Assembly: GCA_026075535.2 (NCBI GenBank)
Contig: AP026539.1
Coordinates: 8,556,001 to 8,620,000, forward strand
Length of the DNA stretch: 64,000 nt
Direction of reading: 5' to 3'
DNA from: Tricholoma matsutake
Lineage: Eukaryota; Basidiomycota; Agaricomycetes; Agaricales; Tricholomataceae
Of this stretch, positions 56,201 to 64,000 are shown one piece after another. A program made the position numbers and the translations under genes. How positions within the stretch are numbered: the first letter of the stretch is position 1; each line of letters starts with the position of its first letter. The notes below the pieces were generated by a model. It searched no databases. It saw only the letters and a list, made by a program, of their open reading frames with translations, and was not told the origin of the DNA.

Positions 56201-56474
56201 ACTCCCCATCCTGATTCTCAATGGTGATGCCCAATGGTAATGCCCCATGCCATTGCCATTGCCATTGCTGGTGCCAGTGCCGATAGTGTCCAATGCATAG
56301 GTCACTGAGCTATATATTACATTCATTACACATATGTAGTGTATAAGACAGCAAGGATTGTAATAGTGCATTTATTTGATACTACAGTATGTATATATAT
56401 ACATATAGAGTGTTTGACAGCATCCATTGAACCTGTATCATCCGATACACTGTAGCTTACCTATGTGTTGGATT

Positions 56475-57316
56475 TGGGGCAGTTTCCTGCTACATTCCCT
56501 TCCTCACCACAGTAGAGGCAAAGTCATTCTCTCATGTGACATTCTCATTCTTCCCCAGTAAGCTTGCTGTTCTCATCAGAGATGGATGACTTGGGCTTGT
56601 CCCAGGGAGTGTTCTTTGTCATGGGAGACTGCTGGTTGGAGGTGTTACCATGGGCATAGTTCGAGGAGTGTTGGGTGGTGGATGAGGAAGGAGCTTTTGA
56701 AGTGTCCTTCCTGATGGGGTTAGAAAAGCTAATGGAACTCTTTGTTTCAATGCAGGATTCTTCCTCTTGCATCCAGTAGATGTCATCACAGTCTTGCACT
56801 TTTTGACAAAAAGTGCAGATACTCTCCGAGAGGTTGTGAAGGACATCTATGAGCCTACCCCCTGGATCAGGGTTTCCCCCAGCAGAAGGTTGATTGTCTG
56901 GATCATTGGGATTGGGGTCACCCCCAGGGCCATCAGGACCACTAGGGTCATTGGGTCTGCCAGGGGGTCTATCTTCTAGACCAGAATCTTCCAACCCATA
57001 GGGTTCAGGCTGGTTGATGCCCCCTACATACTCAAGGGGAGTAGTGGGTCAGGGATCTTCCAGATTTGCAGAAGAATGTGGGGTGCAAGTAGACATGAGA
57101 TTAGCACTGATTGATGGGGCTCTGGAGCCGATTTGTCAGAAAATGTTTGAAGGTCTGGAAGACACTCTAGATGTAGTGGTGGGTCAGGGGTCAGAAAGAG
57201 TGGATCACTATATTGCAGAGATCCCAGGAATAGTGCCAGTGTGTTGGGAATTTCTGGTTGTGCACTGGTGGGTTTTGGTCAGGGTCATAGAGAAGAATGA
57301 GATGAGTGAAGTGTGA
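56475..57316 (-). pseudogene. Gypsy C gag, internally shortened
   Basis: Starts near 57289 (MTLTKTHQCTTRNSQ) with several TGAs. It has a Pro/Gly/Asp-rich segment (DRPPGRPNDPSGPDGPGGDP), then helical and Ser-rich text (DVLHNLSESICTFCQK), and ends with CLYCGEEGNVAGNC, a knuckle where His is Asn. The capsid-like core usually found between the Gly/Pro-rich part and the knuckle is missing. Joined to 52204 it reads GNCPKSKTAKAYTSAV. Confidence 0.65.
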
Positions 57317-57328
57317 GTTCATATATAC

Positions 57329-57841
57329 TGTTAAGAACTGATCCTGAAGTGCACATTGGAATCTAGTTGGGTTAAGTTTGGATGAGACCAGAACTTTGGA
57401 GGGAGAACTAGAGGTTGAGTCGACTGAAGTTCAGACTCTTAGATGACAGAGGTAGGAGTAGAACAAGATTGAATTGGTAAGTTTTAAGTTGAGGCTTTGT
57501 CGAGTCTATGTCGATATACAAACTGAGGAGTACAAGGTGAAACTAACTAAGCTTAAATACTGTAGTCCAGAATAAAGGCAGAACGGAAGCAGAGGCTGCA
57601 GCAGTGTCTTGACTGCATAGATACACTACCTAGTGTGAGCCACACAGGAAGCCATAGTTGAATTTGCAAAAGAGATGGCAGCCTCAAGAAGGCAGCCATA
57701 AGTGCTGTACAAGGCAGCTTGATGCACAGCAGTGTGGGCAGTGCAAGGTGGCTGGAACCAAAAGCAGAAGGATTTGGGTGAATGTTGGGTTTGAGTGTGG
57801 AAAAGGGTCAGATGGTTGCAGGTTCCAATTGGGCAAGGAAA
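57329..57841 (-). repeat. 5' LTR of gypsy family C, truncated by hAT2
   Basis: Mirrored relative of 9201-9897. Shared text includes the TATTTAAGCTTAGTTAGTTT region, CAGTCAAGACACTGCTGCAG and CTTGTACAGCAC. The LTR end TTCTTAACA is at 57329. The start is lost at the hAT TIR (57842). Confidence 0.7.
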
Positions 57842-58535
57842 TAGTGTTTAAGGGTCTGGTTCAGTCCAGTTTTTTGACCCCAAGGGGGGTCAACCATGGA
57901 CTGGAACTGGTCCAAACGGATGCTCAAAGTATCAAGACTGCAACTGAAAAAGACTGGTTTTAACTGGTCTTCAGGCTGTTTTTTTGAGTCAAACTAAATT
58001 ACATTATATAGTAAATAAGGCTAATTATATTTACACCCTGCGAGCAGTTGCTCACAGCGGTGTTGCTAAGAAACTGAAAGAAAAGAAAAGAATGAGATAA
58101 GAAAAATTGCCCCACCATCGCGTTTGTAGCGAGGGGGGTGGTTGTCTTGTTCATCATCCCTTTGATTCATTGTCATCATCCCTGTGGTTCGTCTTTGTCA
58201 TTCCTGCAATTCGTCATCTTTGTTGTCCCTGTGATGTGTTGTTGTTATCCCTGTGATGTGTTGTTGTTGTCCCTGCGATTGTCCCCCTGATTCATCATTG
58301 TCATCCCCCCTGATTCGTCATCCCCATCATCCCTGCTATTCATCGTCAGCACCTCCATCTCCCCCTACGAGCAGTGGCTTGCGGGCGGGGTGGTGGTGCT
58401 GTGTGATGTGGCATTGGCAGTTGTCATTGTCCAGGAAGGGGCCTGCCACCCTGTGAGCAGAGGCTTGCAACAGCAGCACCAGGCTTGTGTGCATTGTTTG
58501 ATGGGTGGGTGGTGTCGTTATCAAGATGCAAAAAC

Positions 58536-58595
58536 CTAATAATGAAGAAAAACAAGTAGTTAGTAAGATGAAGAAGTAAACTTTAAAAACATACC
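58536..58595 (-). other. Intron-like block in hAT2 (first)
   Basis: Minus strand: GTATGTTTTTAAAGTTTAC..ACTAAC..TTAG. It directly follows (4 bases) the hairpin 58599-58632 in that direction. Confidence 0.55.
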
Positions 58596-58927
58596 CTAGG
58601 GGGCCCAAACGATGTTCATCGTTTGGTTCCCCCTGATTCGTTGTTGTTGTCATCCCCACTATTCATCATCGGCAGTCATCATCATCCCGGCTATTCATCA
58701 TCATCCCTGCTATTTGTTGTCGGCAGTCGTCATTGTCCAGGAAAGGGCCGTTGCTGCCCTGTGAGCAGAGGCTCGCAGTGACAGCATCGGGTGCTGATAT
58801 TGGCTGTGGTTGTCATGGACTAGAAACTGGCCCATTGCCACCCTGCAAGCAGAGGCTCACAGCAGTGGTGCAGGGCTTGTGTGCATCATTTGGTGGATGG
58901 GTGGTGTCATTATCAAGATGCAAAAAC

Positions 58928-58989
58928 CTAAAAATGAAGAAAAACAGGTAGTTAGTAAAAGAAAGAAGAAGTAAACTATAAAAACATAC
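58928..58989 (-). other. Intron-like block in hAT2 (second)
   Basis: Minus strand: GTATGTTTTTATAG..ACTAAC..TTTTTAG. It directly follows the hairpin 58992-59031 and precedes the palindrome at 58843-58862 by about 65 bases. Confidence 0.55.
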
Positions 58990-59511
58990 CTTAGGGGGCC
59001 CAAACAATGCTAGGTCATCGTTTGGGCCCCCTGCTTTGTGTTTGTTGGTTTGCATGGTCGTGGTTGCGGCCCAGGGTGGTGACATGGCACAGGATGTCCA
59101 TCACATGTGAATGTTTGTAATTACAAACAAACACATCAACACATGACACATCTGTGTTTGTTTACTGTAAACAAACATGTACAGCTAAGATAAACATGTA
59201 CAATGACTTCAAAGATACATAAACCCAGACCTCCCCACTTATTCTTGGGGCATCCCCCCTCTCATCGGTATATATGTATAAGTAACTTAAGTATTTAGGT
59301 ACATGAATACATAGTTATTTGTGGGTACAAAAAGACTGGTTGAGACCGGTCTTTAATCGGTTTTCATGACTTTGAAATAAGTATCAACTGCTAACTGGAC
59401 TGCAGACCATTTTGGATGGACCAAGACCAACGGTTTGGTCTCTTGCAGTCAAGTTCAGTTAAGGGTTCGGTCTTTTTCCAGTCTTATGGACTGGACCCTC
59501 AAACACTATTG

Positions 59512-59936
59512 TGTAAGGGGACTAGGGGTGTGCCCTGTGTGTTTCTCCTATTTTTTACGTTTGTTCTATATTTTTCCTCACTTCATTTCCTTCTATTCTT
59601 CATTTTCTATGATTTTTCTGGATTTTATTACTAATTTTCCCTTTCTATCATGTTTGTGCATGTTGACAGTTTTATATTTAGAGGCGGAGCACCCTTCCAA
59701 CATCTACCCCTTGGTATGATGTCATTCAGCGGCCTTGATCTGCCTATCTCCGCCTTTTCTATTTTTAGGTTATTATTTGATTTTTGTCATCTTCACATAT
59801 ACTGGGCATCGGCAAAGGGATCCTTAGAGTTTTCTCTTCAGATTTCCCTTTGCTAGGTGTGTCCCCAATCCCTGTACTATGTAGTATAATTTTAACTTTG
59901 GATTTCCCTTTGCTAGAGGCCTAGGTTGCCCTTATA
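59512..59936 (+). repeat. 5' LTR of A2
   Basis: 425 bp, TGTAAGGGGACTAGG to CCCTTATA, followed by GTAGAAAACTCTCCCC as in A1. Confidence 0.88.
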
Positions 59937-59999
59937 GTAGAAAACTCTCCCCTAAGGCCCGAAATCTCGAATGCACTGCCCAAGATAGGCAGGTACAGA

Positions 60000-60748
60000 G
60001 TGGACAATGCTTCCCAAAGCTCCACAGACTCCCTACACACCGTTCCAGGCAGTCCCACCTTTACTGCGCTGCCATTTTCGCCAAATGCACCCCCTAGCAA
60101 CATGGACACATCAGAGCGCCTTCACGCACTTGAAAGTGACATTTCTGGAATACACGCACAAATCAATTCGCTTAAATCTATGATTGAGAACTTCGTTAGG
60201 ACCCTCCAGACTAACCCTACGACCAATATTTCCCCCATTGCGACTCCAAGCGCACCCAATAACGACATACCACCAAACGCGCCCACTAAAGAGCATGGCC
60301 AGATCAAACCATCCCCCCCCGCTGAATTTAATGGTGCATGTGCACAGGGACATGCATTCCTTAACTCCTGTGAGTTATACATCAGTCTCCAGTCGCATCA
60401 ATTTGTTGATGAGGCTGCAAAAATTTATTGGGCCTTCACATACATGAAATCTGAATGTGCCTATCTCTACGTGGACCATATTCTGCATCAAACCAAAGAA
60501 CTTGGTTCTCTACCTTTTTCCACTTGGGGTGACTTTTGAGCCGAGTTTGTACACCACTTTTGTCCCCTCAACAAGCGCCACCAAGCAGTGACACAACTTG
60601 AGTCATCCTCTTACCACCAGGCACGTCGATCTGTGGACGACTATATCAATGAGTTTAAGGATTTGGTGGACATGGCAGGATATGGGAGTGGGCTACCAGT
60701 GGTGGTGAAGTTCCAACGGGGCCTCAACTGAGAAATTCAGGACCAGGT
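60000..60748 (+). pseudogene. A2 gag, N-terminal part
   Basis: ATG at 60000 opens MDNASQSSTDSLHTVPGSP, MDTSERLHALESDISGIHAQ and the capsid-like FLNSCELYISLQSHQF. A TGA at 60538 and another at 60729 interrupt it (RGLN stop EIQDQV). It ends at the deletion junction, so the zinc knuckle, protease and most of RT are absent. Confidence 0.82.
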
Positions 60749-62981
60749 TGAATGGGGTCATGGCTTGGCCGACGCCCACGAACAAGAAAGAGGTGCAGTC
60801 TTTCCTGGGCTTCATCAATTTCTATCGGTGTTTTATCAAGGATTTCTCACACCATGCATGACCACTGTTCGACTTGACAGGAAAGGAGGCATGGAGGTGG
60901 GATAATGCACAACAGGAGGCATTTGAAAGGCTTAAAGAGATGGTCACTTCTGCTCCCATCCTTACCTTTGCTGACGATTCACGTCCTTTTTGTGTAGAAG
61001 CCGACAGTTCTGACTTTGCGACAGGCGCCATGTTGTCTCAGCAGTCTCCAGAGGACCAGAAGTGGCATCCTGTTGCATTCTACTCCAAAAGCCTTAGTGC
61101 TGTAGAGCGAAATTACAAGATCCATGACAAGGAGATGTTGGCGATAATGTGTACACTTGAGGAGTGGCGACACTTCCTTGAGGGTGCCCAACACAAGGTG
61201 GAAATTTGGACGGATCACAAGAATCTTGAGTACTTTATGATGGCCAAGAAATTGAACCGTCGTCAAGCTCGTTGGTCCCTGTATCTATCCAGATTCGACT
61301 TCTGCTTGCACCACTGTCTGGGTCGCAGCATGGGGAAGACCGATGCCCTCTCCCGACATGCAGACCATGGGGATGGCAGTGATGACAACCAAAACATTGT
61401 GTTGTTGCAGCCAGACCTGTTCACCATTCGGGCACTGGAAGGCATTGCACCCCAGGGCGAGGAGCGGGACATCCTATGTGACATTCATCATGCAAACTGT
61501 AGCGGTTTACATGAGGATGTTGTCGCCCGAGCTGTTAAAGAACTGAGGAAGGGATCCACCCTTTCCTTGTGTGTGGCAGAGTGGGCTGAAAAGGAGGACT
61601 TGTTGTATTTCAGGGACTGCATCTACATTCCCAATGACCCTGACTTTTGCCAGCGCATCATATCCCAACACCATGACTCACAGATTGCTGGTCATCCTGG
61701 ATGCTGGAAGACCTTGGAGCTCACCTCACAGAATTATTGGTGGCCACAAATGTCGCTTGCTCATTGGTCAGTATTGTCACACTTGTGACCTTTGCTTATG
61801 CACCAAGGTTCCTCGTCGCAAACCCATTGGTGAGCTACACCCTCTTCCTGTTCCAGAGAGTCGTTGGGATGTTGTCAGCGTCGACTTTGTGGTGGAGTTG
61901 CCAGAGTTGAATGGGTTTGATGCGGTGATGTGCACAGTTGATTCAGTGGGAAAATGCACTCACTTCATTCCCACTCACACCACTGTCAGTGCCCTGGGTG
62001 CTGCCCAACTCTACCTCCACCATGTGTGGAAATTACATGGACTTCCTGGTGCTTTCCTCTCTGACCGTGGCCCTCAGTTCATGGCAGAGTTCACTCGCGA
62101 GCTGTACCAACTCCTGGGTATCAAACTCCTTGCTTCAACTGCTTATCACCCACAAACCAATGGCCAGACTGAGCAAGTCAACCAGGAACTGGAGCAGTAC
62201 ATCCGCATCTTTGTCAATGAATGCCAGGATGATTGGGACAGTCTTCTCCCCTTGGCTGAGTTTGGATACAACAACCATGTCCATGCTTCCACTCAACAGA
62301 CCCCTTTCCTCTTAGACACTGGACAGCATCCACGCATGGGATTTGAGCCTTGCCAAACTCCCTCACACATCGAGACAGTGAATGAGTTCACAGAATGCAT
62401 GAGGGATAGCTTGGAGGAGGCAAAGGCAGCCTTAGTGAAGGCAAAGGACGACATGGCATGCTTTTACAACCAACGCCATTCTCCGACCCCTCAGTACAAG
62501 GTTGTTGATCGACTCCAGTGACATCTCCACTACATGTCCATCCAAGAAACTCACTCATCACTTCCTGGGACCTTTCCCCATTGTCAAGTGTGTTGGAATG
62601 CATGCCTATCGTCTATGCCTCCCAGCCTCCATGTCCAGACTCCACCCAGTCTTCCATCTCATCAAACTCCTTCCAGCTCCCCCAGATCCATTCCTGGGAT
62701 GCTGTTCACGCCTGCCACCACCACCTACAGTGATTGAGGGAGAACCCCAATACGAAGTCGAGTCAATCTTGGACAGCCATTTGCGTCGAGGAAAACTCCA
62801 GTATTTGGTGCATTGGAAGGGTTATGGGTATGAGGAGAACTCATGGGTCGAAGAGTCCGATGTGAATACCCCTCGGTTAGTCAAGGAATTCCACCGACGG
62901 CACACTGCTGCACCGCGTTGCATTCAAATCATGGACTTTGGTTGTATGCGATTTCAAATACATTGGGGTGATACATCTTAG
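60749..62981 (+). pseudogene. A2 RT end, RNase H, integrase, chromodomain
   Basis: Starts in the RT thumb ([20 protein letters not shown]), then TGA at 60857 (shared with A1). RNase H has VEADSSDFATGAMLSQ and EIWTDHKNLEYF. The integrase zinc finger has GHPGCWKTLELTSQNYWW. A one-base insertion at about 61755 shifts the frame. The integrase core follows: MCTVDSVGKCTHF, LSDRGPQFMAEF, YHPQTNGQTEQVNQELEQY. A short deletion at about 62505 shifts again. The chromodomain is intact ([38 protein letters not shown]) and ends at TAG 62979-62981. Confidence 0.88.
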
Positions 62982-62992
62982 AGAGGGGGTGA
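62981..62992 (+). other. Polypurine tract of A2
   Basis: GAGAGGGGGTGA directly before the 3' LTR, same as A1. Confidence 0.7.
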
Positions 62993-63416
62993 TGAAGGGG
63001 ACTAGGGGGGTGCCCTGTGTGTTTCTCCTATTTTTTATGTTTGTTCTATATTTTTCCTCACTTCATTTCCTTCTATTCTTCATTTTCTATGATTTTTCTG
63101 GATTTTATTACTAATTTTCCCTTTCTATCATGTTTGTGCATGTTGACAGTTTTATATTTAGAGGTGGAGCACCCTTCCGACATCTACCCCTTGGTATGAC
63201 ATCATTCAGTGGCCTTGATCTGCCTATCTCCGCCTTTTCTATTTTTAGGTTATTATTTGATTTTTGTCATCTTCACATATACTGGGCATTGGCAAAGGGA
63301 TCCTTAGAGTTTTCTCTTCAGATTTCCCTTTGCTAGGTGTGTCCCCAATCCCTGTACTATGTAGTATAATTTTAACTTCAGATTTCCCTTTGCTAGAGGC
63401 TTAGGTTGCCCTTATA
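62993..63416 (+). repeat. 3' LTR of A2
   Basis: 424 bp, TGAAGGGGACTAGG (one T lost from TGTAAGG) to CCCTTATA. Confidence 0.88.
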
Positions 63417-64000
63417 AGTTGGGGGTGTTATGGTGGTCATGAAACATCCTGTAGTTTAAAATTAGTAAGTGTCATGACTCGTGAGTGAATCAACAAGGTC
63501 AGATGATCACTCACCTGACTGAAATCCTGGTACTGGCATACCCAGACATACCTGTAACACCATGGAAAAGGGTATGGTGTTGCTTGGGTACGGCAATCTG
63601 GAACCCATACCCATACCCGAGTGTACCCGTGACCACATTATCACGGGTTTACCCATACCCATATCACTCCTTAGTCATTGAGTCAAGAGTTCAAAGGACA
63701 AACTCTGCCAAGGTGGTCACATAAATATGATGATGCTCAACCAGAAAACCCAAACAGAACCCACAAAGAGGCTTTGGATGGTATAACACTAGTTAGAGGA
63801 AGGTTGCAAGGTGGTACTAAATATCACAGCTGTTACCCAAGGCTAGGAAAACGACTTTAGAGAGGGTCCGAAGAAGTTCGAGGGGCTCATAGAGGACAAG
63901 GATGATTTTGACAAAGTCTGAGGATAGACTATAAGGATGTAGAAAGGCTTTGAGAGGGGATAGACGATAGATGATAGTTTCGAGTAGCTAGTATGAAAAG
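63417..64000. other. Stretch without a supported gene (63417-64000)
   Basis: A worn ACCCATACCC array and its mirrored GGGTATGG lie at about 63545-63680, similar in style to the TIR element arms but without a recognised terminus. The rest holds nothing assignable. Confidence 0.4.

Larger units (their letters stand above)
52212..56467. mobile_element. Giant foldback element (4,256 bp) with tandem-repeat arms
   Basis: The termini CAGATAGGTAAGCTACAATG (left) and CACATAGGTAAGCTACAGTG (right, mirrored) form TIRs that extend inward for about 200 bp of worn similarity. TTGGATT flanks both ends. The left arm (about 52390-53935) is a direct tandem array; the landmark CTCAGTAAATGCC occurs at 52532, 52692, 52865, 53044, 53216, 53416 and 53600, with a variant near 53719. 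The right arm (about 54040-56200) is the same array in reverse; the mirrored landmark lies at 54071, 54226, 54387, 54554, 54713, 54892, 55064, 55249, 55409, 55586 and 55770. Units are about 155-200 bp. A unique-looking centre lies near 53935-54040. No transposase or other coding ORF is present. It interrupts gypsy C gag inside the zinc-knuckle region, and removal restores the frame. Confidence 0.85.
57842..59508. mobile_element. Non-autonomous hAT element hAT2
   Basis: 1,667 bp with TIRs TAGTGTTTAAGGGTCTGG (left) and TAGTGTTTGAGGGTCCAG (right, mirrored). Subterminal CCAGTC/GACTGG repeats are as in hAT1. Inside are five palindrome copies (58038, about 58368, 58450, 58759, 58843), two GGGCCCAAAC hairpins (58599-58632, 58992-59031) and two reversed intron-like blocks (58536-58595, 58928-58989). 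It lies in a gypsy C LTR on the left. On the right a gypsy A LTR begins after three bases, so the target duplication cannot be read. No transposase. Confidence 0.75.
59512..63416 (+). mobile_element. Gypsy family A element A2, internally deleted
   Basis: Two LTRs (59512-59936 and 62993-63416) enclose gag N-terminus, a deletion junction at about 60748, and RT thumb to chromodomain. The LTR pair differs by roughly 11 positions by eye, almost all C/T or G/A, so it is younger than A1. The outer flanks (CTATTG and AGTTGG) do not show a target duplication. Confidence 0.88.

Overview
The window looks like a transposon graveyard from an agaricomycete (mushroom-forming) basidiomycete. It has short introns (about 45-75 nt, GTANGT...CTAAC...YAG), Plavaka-type DNA transposon remains, chromodomain Ty3/gypsy, Ty1/copia, DIRS-like and LINE remnants, and gene fragments of basidiomycete repeat families. 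One gypsy family has 424-425 bp LTRs, close to the length I recall for marY1 of Tricholoma matsutake. A Tricholoma-like genome is therefore possible, but this rests on memory and was not checked. I see no ordinary single-copy housekeeping gene. Almost every coding region carries nonsense codons, and most of these are TGA where an Arg CGA codon is expected, as CpG decay would produce.

Layout. 1-6708: minus-strand gypsy family A element (A1, complete LTR to LTR) next to an older family A fragment. 6709-10426: end of a TIR element, the integrase/chromodomain half of gypsy family C, an antisense coiled-coil/six-Cys gene, and two LTRs facing each other. 10427-17711: a Plavaka transposase gene broken by a 1.4 kb non-autonomous hAT element (8-bp target duplication) and by a gypsy family B fragment that replaces its catalytic core. 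17712-21682: a decayed multi-exon gene of unknown function. 21877-28822: gypsy family B element with gag, pol (in -1 frame) and a third ORF with zinc knuckles. 28990-30536: a second coiled-coil/six-Cys gene. 30626-35085: a 1 kb LTR-like repeat, a copia RT/RNase H remnant with its 3' LTR, and an unknown pseudogene. 35640-43203: hairpin-rich repeat, LINE RNase H remnant, a small foldback, a DUF6698-like pseudogene and two solo LTRs. 43835-47320: a DIRS-like RT/RNase H/tyrosine recombinase element interrupted by a TIR element with tRNA-like modules. 48190-51355: hairpin-rich repeat, TIR element ends and an inverted copy of the 1 kb LTR-like repeat. 51356-57841: 5' half of gypsy C, interrupted by a 4.26 kb giant foldback element. 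57842-59508: a second hAT element. 59512-63416: gypsy A2, internally deleted. 63417-64000: no gene seen.

The strongest observations are these. (1) A 4,256-bp foldback element has arms made of opposed tandem arrays of a roughly 155-200 bp unit, terminal inverted repeats and a 7-bp target duplication, and it sits precisely within a gag zinc-knuckle reading frame. (2) A GGGTTTT slippery heptamer abuts the gag stop in both family B copies, followed by pol in the -1 frame. (3) A repeated module couples a hairpin, a short intron and usually a second palindrome, and recurs in several non-autonomous elements. (4) Two antisense or stand-alone coiled-coil proteins carry a six-cysteine Gal4-like spacing.
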